DNA from: Bacteroides ovatus
Lineage (GTDB): Bacteria > Bacteroidota > Bacteroidia > Bacteroidales > Bacteroidaceae
Assembly: GCF_001314995.1 (NCBI RefSeq)
Contig: NZ_CP012938.1
Coordinates: 6,408,490 to 6,472,489, forward strand
Length of the DNA stretch: 64,000 bases
Reading direction: 5' to 3'
The translations under genes were made by a program, and so were the position numbers. Below the pieces are notes generated by a model. The model ran no database searches and was not told where the DNA came from. It was given only the letters and a program-made list of their open reading frames with translations. Positions within the stretch are counted from its first letter, which is position 1. Each line of letters opens with the position of its first letter. This document shows positions 1 through 7,836 of this stretch, piece after piece.

Positions 1-1586
1 ATTATGCTTCAGTCGGTATTCGTGATTTGCATCAGAATTTTCTTCCTCCTTTTCGTAAGGCAATAGATGCAGGGGCATTGTCTGTAATGACTTCATACAA
101 TTCGATAGATGGGACACCTTGTACGTCGAACCATTATTTGCTGACTCAACTCTTGCGTAATGAATGGAAGTTTCGTGGCTTTGTAGTTTCCGATTTATAT
201 AGTATTGAAGGGATTCACGAAAGCCACTTTGTTGCTCCAACCAAAGAGAATGCAGCCATACAATCTGTAATGGCAGGCGTTGATGTTGACTTAGGTGGGG
301 ATGCTTATACCAACCTTTGTCATGCAGTTCAATCTGGACAAATGGATAAGACTGTGATTGATACGGCTGTCTGCCGGGTGTTACGGATGAAGTTTGAGAT
401 GGGCTTGTTTGAGCATCCTTATGTGGATCCGAAAATTGCTGCTAAAACAGTACGCCGTAAAGAACATATCGAACTGGCACGTAAAATCGCACAGTCTTCC
501 ATAACACTTCTCAAAAATGAGAATTCAATTCTTCCTTTAAGCAAGACGATAAATAAGGTGGCGGTAATTGGCCCTAATGCTGACAATCGATATAATATGT
601 TAGGGGACTATACAGCTCCTCAGGAAGATAGTAATGTGAAAACAGTTCTTGATGGAATTCTAACAAAATTATCTCCTTTTCGTGTGGAATATGTACGAGG
701 CTGTGCTATTCGTGATACTACAGTGAATGAGATAGAACAGGCAATTAAAGCTGCCCGTCGCTCCGAAGTTGTAATTGTGGTTGTGGGTGGTTCCAGTGCC
801 CGTGATTTTAAAACGAGCTATAAAGAAACAGGTGCGGCTGTAGCTGAAGAGGGTAGTGTAAGTGATATGGAGTGTGGAGAAGGATTTGACCGTGCCAGTT
901 TATCCTTACTTGGTAGACAACAAGAACTATTGGAATCTTTGCAAAAGACAGGTAAGCCTTTGATTGTCGTTTATATTGAAGGTCGTCCTTTAGAAAAGAA
1001 TTGGGCTTCGGAATATGCGGATGCGCTACTGACTGCTTACTATCCGGGGCAGGAGGGTGGAAATGCTATAGCGGATGTTCTTTTTGGAGATTATAATCCT
1101 TCCGGACGTTTGCCAATCTCCGTTCCGCGTTCTGTAGGTCAGATTCCGGTTTATTATAATAAGAAAGCTCCTCGAAATCATGATTATGTGGAAATGTCAT
1201 CTTTTCCGTTATATAGCTTTGGTTATGGGATGAGTTATACCACTTTTGAATATTCTGATTTGCAGGTAGTGCAGAAATCTGCTCGTTGTTTTGAAGTCTC
1301 ATTTAAAGTAAAGAATACAGGGAAGTATGATGGTGAGGAAGTATCACAACTTTATATGAGAGATGAATATGCATCAGTTGTTCAGCCGATGAAACAGTTG
1401 AAACATTTTGAACGTTTCCATTTGAAAAAAGGAGAAGAAAAAAAAGTTACTTTTGTTTTGACAGAGGAGGACTTTTTCTTGGTTAACTATACTTTGAAGA
1501 AAGTAGTAGAGTCTGGAAATTTCCATCTTATGATTGGTGCCGCTTCTAATGATATTAGGTTGCAGAATGTTATTTTAGTGGAGTAA
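1..1586 (+). CDS. Glycoside hydrolase family 3 (beta-glucosidase-like), 5' end outside window
   Basis: The reading frame is open from base 3, so the start lies upstream of the window; the TTG at base 27 is internal. The visible part (about 527 residues) begins in the last third of the GH3 (alpha/beta)8 domain. The nucleophile motif VVSD is present, with the Asp codon at 192-194. The second alpha/beta sandwich follows, including an EGFDR segment (about 890) of the kind that carries the acid/base in many GH3 enzymes. The C-terminus is a fibronectin III-like domain (about 1280-1580). In Bacteroides these enzymes are usually periplasmic and remove terminal beta-linked sugars from imported oligosaccharides. 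The substrate cannot be read from this part. It is probably the last gene of an operon that starts outside the window, since a strong hairpin follows. Confidence 0.9.
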   Translation, partial: YASVGIRDLHQNFLPPFRKAIDAGALSVMTSYNSIDGTPCTSNHYLLTQLLRNEWKFRGFVVSDLYSIEGIHESHFVAPTKENAAIQSVMAGVDVDLGGDAYTNLCHAVQSGQMDKTVIDTAVCRVLRMKFEMGLFEHPYVDPKIAAKTVRRKEHIELARKIAQSSITLLKNENSILPLSKTINKVAVIGPNADNRYNMLGDYTAPQEDSNVKTVLDGILTKLSPFRVEYVRGCAIRDTTVNEIEQAIKAARRSEVVIVVVGGSSARDFKTSYKETGAAVAEEGSVSDMECGEGFDRASLSLLGRQQELLESLQKTGKPLIVVYIEGRPLEKNWASEYADALLTAYYPGQEGGNAIADVLFGDYNPSGRLPISVPRSVGQIPVYYNKKAPRNHDYVEMSSFPLYSFGYGMSYTTFEYSDLQVVQKSARCFEVSFKVKNTGKYDGEEVSQLYMRDEYASVVQPMKQLKHFERFHLKKGEEKKVTFVLTEEDFFLVNYTLKKVVESGNFHLMIGAASNDIRLQNVILVE

Positions 1587-1637
1587 TTTTTATTAATATC
1601 TATATTAAGAGATTTCCTGTTTCGTTTTCTCTTAATA

Positions 1638-1680
1638 AAAAAGAGAGAATATTCCTTTTGCGGAAATATCCTCTCTTTCT
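1638..1680. terminator. Bidirectional terminator between the GH3 gene and dps
   Basis: Near-perfect inverted repeat AAAGAGAGAATATTCC / GGAAATATCCTCTCTTT around a short TTTTGC loop, A-rich on the left and T-rich on the right. It lies between two convergent genes, so it can serve both. Confidence 0.75.
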
Positions 1681-1708
1681 CACCTAAAACCTAAACCTTT
1701 TATTTCAA

Positions 1709-2185
1709 TTACTTGCTACTATAAGCAACCAACATCCAAACCAATTTTTCCTGTTCTTTCAGATAATCGCTCATCATCGAAACGGTTACTTCGTCTCCGG
1801 CTTGAGAAGCGATAGATAAGATCTTACGTTCTTCACCAATCAGATAGCTGATAGACTGAAGGATATTATTCAATGCTTCGTCTCCGTTGCTTACCTTATC
1901 CACTTCATTCACATTTGCTACTTTTAGATAATCGCTGAATTTATTGGCAGGAGTACCACCCAGCATCAAGATACGTTCTGCGATTTCATCCACCTTTTCA
2001 GCCGTGTCATCATACATCTTTTCGAATTGACTGTGGAGTACAAAGAAATTATGTCCCTTGATATTCCAGTGGAAACCGCGAAGATTGGTGTAATACACTT
2101 GGAAGTCTGCTAATAGTTGTTGCAAAGATGCTACTACGTTGTTTGCTCCCGATTCGTTCAATTTGATAAATTCTAAAGTTTTCAT
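1709..2185 (-). CDS. dps: Dps-family ferritin-like DNA-protection protein
   Basis: At 158 residues this is the normal size for Dps, a dodecameric cage that oxidises and stores iron using peroxide and protects DNA during oxidative stress. The inter-subunit ferroxidase ligands are present with exact Dps spacing: His39, His51, Asp66 and Glu70 (H-x11-H-x14-D-x3-E). The motifs are RGFHWNIKG and KVDEIAER. The protein is cytoplasmic and has no signal peptide. The gene diverges from oxyR across a 136-bp region with a -7 box for each gene and an OxyR-type operator. That fits the known OxyR control of dps in Bacteroides. Confidence 0.95.
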   Translation of the reverse strand: MKTLEFIKLNESGANNVVASLQQLLADFQVYYTNLRGFHWNIKGHNFFVLHSQFEKMYDDTAEKVDEIAERILMLGGTPANKFSDYLKVANVNEVDKVSNGDEALNNILQSISYLIGEERKILSIASQAGDEVTVSMMSDYLKEQEKLVWMLVAYSSK

Positions 2186-2234
2186 ATTCTTCTATTTTTA
2201 ATGATTTATACTTGTTCTCTTTTTTTCTGTACTG

Positions 2235-2266
2235 CAAAGATAAGGCGTAAAATGCTTGCTGTCAAA
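2235..2266 (-). promoter_or_regulatory. Bacteroides-type promoter of dps
   Basis: On the minus strand there is a -7 box TATCTTTG (2235-2242) and a -33 TTTG (2263-2266) with a 20-bp spacer, matching the Bacteroides consensus TTTG...TAnnTTTG. Transcription would start about 50 bases before the dps ATG. Confidence 0.75.
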
Positions 2267-2277
2267 CTGAAAATTTC

Positions 2278-2285
2278 TATCTTTG
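2278..2285 (+). promoter_or_regulatory. -7 box of oxyR
   Basis: TATCTTTG exactly fits TAnnTTTG, with a TTG at 2256-2258 at suitable distance for the -33 box. The oxyR ATG lies 36 bases further on. Confidence 0.7.
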
Positions 2286-2286
2286 C

Positions 2287-2301
2287 ATAGATAAAATCTA
2301 T
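2287..2301. promoter_or_regulatory. OxyR half-operator in the dps/oxyR control region
   Basis: ATAGATAAAATCTAT is a perfect palindrome (ATAGAT, AAA, ATCTAT) and matches the enterobacterial OxyR half-site ATAGntnnnanCTAT at every defined base. Seven bases downstream, 2309-2323 keeps part of a second half-site. The site covers the predicted oxyR start and lies about 20 bp upstream of the dps -33 box. The arrangement suits autorepression of oxyR and activation of dps. The match is seen; the roles are inferred. Confidence 0.65.
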
Positions 2302-2321
2302 AACTTAATAAGATTTGATAG

Positions 2322-3248
2322 ATGACGATACAACAATTAGAGTATATACTGGCTGTAGACCAGTTCAGGCATTTCGCACGGGCAGCTGAATATTGTCGTG
2401 TGACGCAGCCTACTTTGAGTGCAATGATTCAGAAACTGGAAGATGAACTGGGAGTAAAGTTGTTCGATAGGACAGTGCAACCCGTTTGTCCGACACCCAT
2501 CGGGCAGAAAGTGATAGACCAGGCTCGCGTGATTCTGGCGCAGGCAGCTCAAGTGAAAGAAATAATCAGTGAAGATAAACAGTCATTGTCAGGCGTATTC
2601 CGCTTGGGGGTATTACCTACTATCGCTCCCTATCTGCTTCCTCGCTTTTTTCCTCAACTAATGGAAAAATATCCCGAACTGGATATTCGTGTCACGGAAA
2701 TGAAGACACAGGATATTCAGCAGGCTTTGCATGTCGGAGATTTGGATGCGGGAATTATTGCCAGCAAACTGGAAGATACGTTCTTGACAGAAGAAACTCT
2801 TTTCTATGAGCAATTTTACGCTTATGTGTCACGAAAAGAATCCTCTTTCAAGCATGATATGATCCGTACTTCTGATATAACAGGCGAACATCTTTGGCTT
2901 TTGGACGAAGGACACTGTTTTCGCGATCAACTCGTCCGTTTCTGTCAGATGGAGGCCGTGAAGGTTAATCAGATGGCCTATCGTTTGGGAAGTATGGAAA
3001 CCTTTATGCGAATGGTAGAAAGTGGAAAAGGAATCACTTTTATTCCCGAATTGGCAGTGATGCAATTGACGGAAGAACAGCGGCAGTTGGTACGTCCGTT
3101 TGCCATTCCCCGACCTACACGGCAAGTGGTACTGGTAACAAATAAAGATTTTATTCGCCACAGTCTCTTATGCGTCCTGAAAGAGGAAATAAAGGCGGCG
3201 GTTCCCAAGGAAATGCTTTCTTTACAGTCCATACAATGTTTGTTATAG
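2322..3248 (+). CDS. oxyR: OxyR, peroxide-sensing LysR-family regulator
   Basis: This is a 308-residue LysR-type regulator with an N-terminal winged HTH (residues 1-60, containing TQPTLSAMIQKLE) and a periplasmic-binding-protein-like sensor domain (about 90-295). The two redox cysteines fall at Cys199 and Cys208 in the motif GHCFRDQLVRFC, the same numbers and spacing as in E. coli OxyR. Peroxide is therefore expected to form the 199-208 disulfide and switch the tetramer to its activating form. It is cytoplasmic. Known Bacteroides targets include dps, katB and ahpCF; here dps is adjacent and divergent. Confidence 0.95.
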   Translation: MTIQQLEYILAVDQFRHFARAAEYCRVTQPTLSAMIQKLEDELGVKLFDRTVQPVCPTPIGQKVIDQARVILAQAAQVKEIISEDKQSLSGVFRLGVLPTIAPYLLPRFFPQLMEKYPELDIRVTEMKTQDIQQALHVGDLDAGIIASKLEDTFLTEETLFYEQFYAYVSRKESSFKHDMIRTSDITGEHLWLLDEGHCFRDQLVRFCQMEAVKVNQMAYRLGSMETFMRMVESGKGITFIPELAVMQLTEEQRQLVRPFAIPRPTRQVVLVTNKDFIRHSLLCVLKEEIKAAVPKEMLSLQSIQCLL

Positions 3249-3334
3249 CACATTAGGGAATCCCTTTTTCCATCGAGAACAATCTCTTTCTGTAAAAAAT
3301 GTAGCAAAGTTGCGTTATAATAATACGGATATGT

Positions 3335-3365
3335 TTTGATTTCTAGTCTGAATTGCTTATTTTTG
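3335..3365 (+). promoter_or_regulatory. Promoter of aqpZ
   Basis: -33 TTTG (3335-3338), 19-bp spacer, -7 TATTTTTG (3358-3365), 29 bases before the ATG. Confidence 0.7.
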
Positions 3366-3394
3366 GAAAGTAAACAAAAACAATATTAATTACT

Positions 3395-4075
3395 ATGAAA
3401 AAGTACATTGCAGAAATGATTGGAACGATGGTGCTCGTTCTTATGGGATGTGGTAGCGCCGTCTTTGCTGGTGGTTTGGCTGATACAGTAGGTGCTGGTG
3501 TGGGAACAATCGGCGTAGCTTTAGCCTTTGGTTTATCCGTAGTAGCGATGGCGTATGCTATCGGAGGTATTTCGGGATGTCACATTAATCCTGCTATTAC
3601 ATTAGGAGTGTTTTTGACTGGTCGTATGAATGGAAAAGATGCAGGTATGTATATGATTTTCCAGGTAATCGGAGCTATTATCGGTTCGGCTATTCTTTTT
3701 GCTTTAGTTTCTACCGGTGCTCATGACGGGCCTACAGCGACAGGTTCGAATGGTTTTGGTGATGGAGAAATGTTGCAGGCATTTATTGCGGAAGCAGTAT
3801 TTACTTTCATATTTGTATTGGTAGTGCTCGGCTCTACCGATCCGAAGAAGGGAGCAGGCAATCTGGCAGGACTTGCCATCGGTTTGACTCTTGTATTGGT
3901 ACATATTGTATGTATTCCTATCACAGGGACTTCTGTAAACCCGGCACGTAGTATTGCTCCGGCATTATTCCAAGGAGGAGAAGCATTGTCGCAGTTGTGG
4001 CTGTTCATCATTGCTCCATTTGTAGGAGCTGCATTGAGTGCAGTTGTTTGGAATTATCTGGGAGATAAGAAATAA
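3395..4075 (+). CDS. aqpZ: Aquaporin Z, water channel
   Basis: This is a 226-residue MIP-family protein with six expected membrane helices and two re-entrant NPA loops (HINPA at 63-67, VNPAR at 181-185). Phe45, His170, Thr179 and Arg185 fill the aromatic/arginine filter positions of E. coli AqpZ, which predicts a water channel rather than a glycerol facilitator. It sits in the inner membrane. It has its own promoter and a terminator behind it, so it is probably monocistronic. Its place after oxyR may be chance. Confidence 0.95.
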   Translation: MKKYIAEMIGTMVLVLMGCGSAVFAGGLADTVGAGVGTIGVALAFGLSVVAMAYAIGGISGCHINPAITLGVFLTGRMNGKDAGMYMIFQVIGAIIGSAILFALVSTGAHDGPTATGSNGFGDGEMLQAFIAEAVFTFIFVLVVLGSTDPKKGAGNLAGLAIGLTLVLVHIVCIPITGTSVNPARSIAPALFQGGEALSQLWLFIIAPFVGAALSAVVWNYLGDKK

Positions 4076-4111
4076 CTCTTTTAGAAGAAAGAATATAAAG
4101 AAGAAAGTAAA

Positions 4112-4145
4112 AGGGCGGCAGTTTCACAACTACCGCCCTCTTTTG
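4112..4145. terminator. Terminator between aqpZ and the NigD-like gene
   Basis: Stem GGGCGGCAGTT / AACTACCGCCC with a TCAC loop and one mismatch, an A-rich left flank and CTCTTTT on the right. It lies between convergent genes. Confidence 0.75.
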
Positions 4146-4206
4146 CGTAATTAATATATTATATTAAAAAAGAGTGTGTTTCGCATGTTCACATTAGATT
4201 AGTCGT

Positions 4207-4929
4207 CTAAGGAAATTTCACTTCATAAGTTTTCGGCCCGCCATAAATGGTGTTGACACGAATTCTTAGTCCCTTTTTCCCCTCCATCCGGTCTTTAATC
4301 TTATCCAGTTTGAAAGACACATATCCTTCACCCAAACGTTGAGGATCATCTCCTTCACTGTTATGACGGAATTCCAGATTGATATATTCGTCCTCCGCAT
4401 TGCCTTCGTCAGCAGTGGGAGCAGTCTCTTCTTTGTCGTTAATCACCAGATTCAGGAAATGTTTTTTATCATCACTATGTGTTCCGTAATATTGGAATTC
4501 AATCGTCAGATATTTATTATCCTTATTGATCCACATATAAGTCGTGTTGATCTTATCATCTCCGATTTTCTCTTCGTCGTTGTCATCTTCACCCATTGTG
4601 ACGATGTCTTTGGTTAAGATTGGATTGATACCTTTCACCTGAATATTAAGGTCGTATCCATTCACAGGCTCTTCCAACTCGTTGAATATCACAAAAGCTC
4701 TTTGTCCCTCCACCCAATCTTCATTGTTCCATCCTTGTGAGTTGCTGGGATACATCTTTTTCCCGTCATCCAAAGTGAAATAAAATTCCTTGCTATCCTG
4801 GCTAATCATATTGATGGTGCTGATAGCCAGAAGATCGGACGAATTATCATCGTCGTCCAAGCATGACTGGAGAATCGGCATGGTAGTCATAATAGCAAAG
4901 ATAAAGGCAATGAATTTAAATTTCTTCAT
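4207..4929 (-). CDS. NigD-like lipoprotein
   Basis: 240 residues with a lipoprotein signal (lipid-accepting Cys23 in LQSC, followed by an Asp-rich stretch DDDDN). The rest resembles the NigD-like family common in Bacteroides: an N-terminal small beta domain followed by a second beta domain ending at the C-terminal EVKFP. NigD proteins were first noticed next to a bacteriocin locus, but most members have no known function. The acidic residues after the cysteine are compatible with a surface-export signal. It stands alone between a convergent aqpZ and a divergent ECF sigma gene. Confidence 0.75.
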   Translation of the reverse strand: MKKFKFIAFIFAIMTTMPILQSCLDDDDNSSDLLAISTINMISQDSKEFYFTLDDGKKMYPSNSQGWNNEDWVEGQRAFVIFNELEEPVNGYDLNIQVKGINPILTKDIVTMGEDDNDEEKIGDDKINTTYMWINKDNKYLTIEFQYYGTHSDDKKHFLNLVINDKEETAPTADEGNAEDEYINLEFRHNSEGDDPQRLGEGYVSFKLDKIKDRMEGKKGLRIRVNTIYGGPKTYEVKFP

Positions 4930-5040
4930 ATACTTACTAGGTTTTAGATTTTATAATATTTATGTTTTCTGTAGTGAAAATGCAAGAGGATAGAAAATAT
5001 TGCATTCGGATCTGTTAAAGAAACAAAAGTGATAAAAGAG

Positions 5041-5071
5041 TTGTTCTCTCTATGCAGTATTTCTATCTTTG
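5041..5071 (+). promoter_or_regulatory. Promoter of the ECF sigma/TM-barrel operon
   Basis: -7 box TATCTTTG at 5064-5071 with a TTG at 5041-5043, about 20 bp upstream. The coding region starts 21 or 33 bases after the -7 box. Confidence 0.6.
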
Positions 5072-5092
5072 CTGCATTTATAAGGTAAACAC

Positions 5093-5653
5093 GTGTATAA
5101 GAGAATGGAAGAAATAGAGTTGTCGGAACAATGTAGGCTGGGTAATAATCGGGCCCGCAAGGAACTGTATGAACAGTATGCGGGGCGTATGCTTGGCATC
5201 TGTCTACGCTATACCGGCGACCGGGATACAGCCCAGGATCTGCTTCACGACGGTTTTTTAAAGATATTCGATTCGTTCGATAAGTTCACCTGGAGGGGTG
5301 AAGGCTCTTTGCGAGCCTGGATGGAACGGGTGATGGTCAACACAGTTTTACAGTATCTTCGGAAAAATGATGTGATTAATCAGTCGACACCTTTGGAAGA
5401 GTTGCCCGAAGAATATGAAGAGCCGGATGCTTCCGATGTAGAAGCGATACCACAAAATGTGTTGATGCAGTTTATTGAAGAATTACCCGCCGGCTATCGT
5501 ACTGTGTTCAATCTTTATACATTTGAAGACAAATCGCATAAAGAAATCGCACAGGTATTAGGTATCAATGAAAAATCTTCAGCTTCGCAACTGTTTCGTG
5601 CGAAGAGTGTATTAGCAAAAAGAGTAAAAGAATGGATAATGCATAATGGATAG
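5093..5653 (+). CDS. ECF RNA polymerase sigma factor
   Basis: 186 residues with sigma-70 region 2 (about 25-95; includes DLLHDGFLKIFDSF and FTWRGEGSLRAWM) and region 4 HTH (about 125-180; HKEIAQVLGINEKSSASQL). It directs RNA polymerase to a small extracytoplasmic-response regulon. GTG at 5093 gives the longest frame and follows an AAGG; ATG at 5105 is an equally possible start. The next gene begins 6 bases after its stop and encodes a membrane protein that probably holds this sigma factor. It is not of the FecI/SusC-linked type seen at 7177. Confidence 0.85.
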   Translation: MYKRMEEIELSEQCRLGNNRARKELYEQYAGRMLGICLRYTGDRDTAQDLLHDGFLKIFDSFDKFTWRGEGSLRAWMERVMVNTVLQYLRKNDVINQSTPLEELPEEYEEPDASDVEAIPQNVLMQFIEELPAGYRTVFNLYTFEDKSHKEIAQVLGINEKSSASQLFRAKSVLAKRVKEWIMHNG

Positions 5654-5659
5654 ATAGAG

Positions 5660-6964
5660 ATGGAAGAGAAAGAATTGTGGATGAATAAGTTGAAGGAGAA
5701 GCTTGCGGATTATTCCGAACCGGCGCCTGCTTCCGGTTGGGAACAACTGGAGAAAGAACTTATGCCTCCTGTGGAGAAGAAAATATATCCTTATCGAAAA
5801 TGGATGATGGCTGCTGCAGCTATTATAATATTAGCTGTCGTTTCGTCAGTAAGTCTGTATTTTCTAGGGACACCCGCTGCGGATGAAATACGTCATATAC
5901 AAACTCCGGCATTGGCTTCCACGCCCGATGCATTGCCGGGTGTGCAACAACCGGATATGCAGGGAACTGCTGTGGAACCTGTCTTACGGCCGGTAACTCG
6001 CGAAGATCGTTTGGCGAAAGTCGACAGGAATCATACGGAGCAGAAAACAGGTGTAGATCCATTAGGGATCGGTAATGAAAATAAACTTTCAACAGGAAAT
6101 GGAGAAGACTCTTTGAGTGAGGAAGATAAGAATGTAAAAGGAAATGGAGAAACTGAAAATGTAAAAGATGAACCGAAGCAGGCAGAAAATACAGATGTCA
6201 GTCAGGGACAGTCACAGGATACAGAGCGATCGAATAACAGACCGCGTCGTCCTTCCGGTAAAGACAAACTTCATATTCCGACAGAAAAAAGATCTTCTCA
6301 AAAGGGAACATGGTCAATGGGACTTTCGGTAGGAAATTCAGGAGGTGCTTCAACAGAAGTAGGTGCCGGATCTCATGCTTATATGTCACGTGTGAGTATG
6401 CTTTCAGTTTCCAACGGTCTGATGGAGACGATTCCTAATGACCAAACATTGGTTTTCGAAGATGGAGTACCTTACCTGCGTCAGGCAAAACAGGTGGTTG
6501 ATATTAAACATCATCAGCCTATTTCTTTCGGATTGTCCGTTCGTAAAGGTTTAGCTAAAGGATTCTCTCTTGAGACAGGACTGACTTATACGCTGCTTTC
6601 TTCGGATGCAAAACTGGCAGGTGAAGAACAACAGATAGAGCAGAAACTGCATTATATCGGTATTCCGTTGCGTGCCAACTGGAACTTCCTGGATAAGAAA
6701 CTCGTCACTCTTTATGTTTCCGGTGGAGGTATGGTTGAGAAATGTGTTTATGGAAAGCTAGGATCTGAAAAAGAAACAGTGAAGCCTTTGCAGTTCTCGG
6801 TATCCGGTGGTGTAGGTGCGCAGATCAATGCAACGAAACGTTTGGGTATTTACGTGGAACCGGGTGTTGCTTATTATTTCAATGATGGCTCCGATATACA
6901 GACTATACGTAAAGAGAATCCGTTTAACTTCAACATACAAGCAGGTGTTCGTCTGACTTATTAG
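5660..6964 (+). CDS. Single-TM protein with C-terminal outer-membrane beta-barrel-like domain, putative anti-sigma partner
   Basis: 434 residues in three parts. A short N-terminal cytoplasmic region (1-47) leads to one membrane helix (about 48-69, AAAAIIILAVVSS). A hydrophilic, low-complexity linker follows (about 75-215, rich in E, N, K, Q, P). The C-terminal domain (about 215-434) has alternating beta strands typical of the small OMP_b-brl/PorT-like fold and ends in an aromatic-rich strand. The tight coupling to the sigma gene suggests the N-terminus binds sigma and the periplasmic part senses envelope state. There is no cleavable signal peptide, so the barrel-like domain stays tethered to the inner membrane or bridges the two membranes. 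The role is inferred. Confidence 0.7.
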   Translation: MEEKELWMNKLKEKLADYSEPAPASGWEQLEKELMPPVEKKIYPYRKWMMAAAAIIILAVVSSVSLYFLGTPAADEIRHIQTPALASTPDALPGVQQPDMQGTAVEPVLRPVTREDRLAKVDRNHTEQKTGVDPLGIGNENKLSTGNGEDSLSEEDKNVKGNGETENVKDEPKQAENTDVSQGQSQDTERSNNRPRRPSGKDKLHIPTEKRSSQKGTWSMGLSVGNSGGASTEVGAGSHAYMSRVSMLSVSNGLMETIPNDQTLVFEDGVPYLRQAKQVVDIKHHQPISFGLSVRKGLAKGFSLETGLTYTLLSSDAKLAGEEQQIEQKLHYIGIPLRANWNFLDKKLVTLYVSGGGMVEKCVYGKLGSEKETVKPLQFSVSGGVGAQINATKRLGIYVEPGVAYYFNDGSDIQTIRKENPFNFNIQAGVRLTY

Positions 6965-6984
6965 TACGAACTACCTCACTAAAT

Positions 6985-7063
6985 ATAGTAACGCCATCCG
7001 GTTCGGATACCGTCACTATCCTGATTGGATAGCGTCATTATCCTGACCGGATGGCGTTACTAT
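6985..7063. repeat. Nested palindrome and 22-bp tandem repeat, intergenic
   Basis: An 18-bp perfect inverted repeat (6985-7002 with 7046-7063; ATAGTAACGCCATCCGGT) extends with one wobble and one mismatch to 7009/7039. It encloses a smaller hairpin, CTATCC/GGATAG. The right side is also a 22-bp tandem repeat of the form GGATaGCGTCAtTATCCTGA (7005-7026, 7027-7048, partial 7049-7063). It follows the end of the 434-residue gene and may act as a terminator, but there is no U-tract. It could instead be a dispersed intergenic repeat. Confidence 0.7.
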
Positions 7064-7151
7064 TTGCTATTTACTATCTTTTTCTTCAGAAAAGTCGGAT
7101 AATTGAGAAAATATTAATAATATTGTCACCTGTTTATGACCTATGGCTGCA

Positions 7152-7159
7152 TACCTTTG
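7152..7159 (+). promoter_or_regulatory. -7 box of the ECF sigma/FecR pair
   Basis: TACCTTTG, an exact TAnnTTTG, 18 bases before the ATG of the sigma gene. No clear -33 box at standard spacing. Confidence 0.55.
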
Positions 7160-7176
7160 TTGCAAAATTCTAAGAT

Positions 7177-7773
7177 ATGGTAGATTCTACAGATGAAAAA
7201 CATTTATTAATCGACTTAAAAGGCGGTTCCTTTCAGGCATTCGAAAGATTGTATAATATGTATAGTGGCAAACTGTACAATTTCATTATGCGACTCTCTT
7301 CCGGCAATCAATATATGGCCGAAGAAGTGGTGCAAGCCACTTTTATTCGTATATGGGAAGTGCATGAAAAAGTAGACCCGGCTTCCTCGTTTATCTCTTT
7401 TCTCTGTACGATTGCCAAAAACTTATTGATGAATATGTATCAGCGTCAGACCGTAGAGTATGTTTACAATGAATATCTCATGAAAAGTAGCGTAGACCGT
7501 GATTCACAGACAGAAGAGAATATTGATCTGCGCTTTTTGAATGAGTATATCGATTCTCTTGCCGAAGAACTGCCTGCGCAACGGAAGAAAATATTCATTT
7601 TGAGCAAAAGGCAGAATTACACAAATAAAGAAATAGCCGAAATCATGGGAATTTCCGAAAGTACGGTTGCTACCCAATTATCTTTGGCTGTGAAATTTAT
7701 GCGTGAACAGTTGATGAAGCATTATGATAAGGTAATTACCCTTTTGTTGGCCTTTTTTGTTAATGAAATGTAA
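7177..7773 (+). CDS. FecI-like ECF sigma factor for the glycerophosphodiester SusC/D locus
   Basis: 198 residues. Sigma region 2 spans about 18-90 (FQAFERLYNMYSGKLYNFIM, AEEVVQATFIRIWE) and region 4 about 130-185 (YTNKEIAEIMGISESTVATQL). It belongs to the Bacteroidetes FecI-like group that works with a FecR anti-sigma factor and a SusC transporter carrying an N-terminal STN domain; both partners lie downstream (7837 and 10604). Known systems of this kind are switched on by substrate passing through the transporter. Confidence 0.9.
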   Translation: MVDSTDEKHLLIDLKGGSFQAFERLYNMYSGKLYNFIMRLSSGNQYMAEEVVQATFIRIWEVHEKVDPASSFISFLCTIAKNLLMNMYQRQTVEYVYNEYLMKSSVDRDSQTEENIDLRFLNEYIDSLAEELPAQRKKIFILSKRQNYTNKEIAEIMGISESTVATQLSLAVKFMREQLMKHYDKVITLLLAFFVNEM

Positions 7774-7836
7774 TAGTAATACTTGTTTTTGGATGGGAAG
7801 TAGGATGAAAATGTATACTTGTAAATAAGTGGAAAG

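Noticed and set aside
7064..7176. A clear -33 box for the FecI-like gene
   Set aside because: The only TTG candidates (about 7123-7125) are about 26 bp from the -7 box, outside the usual range.
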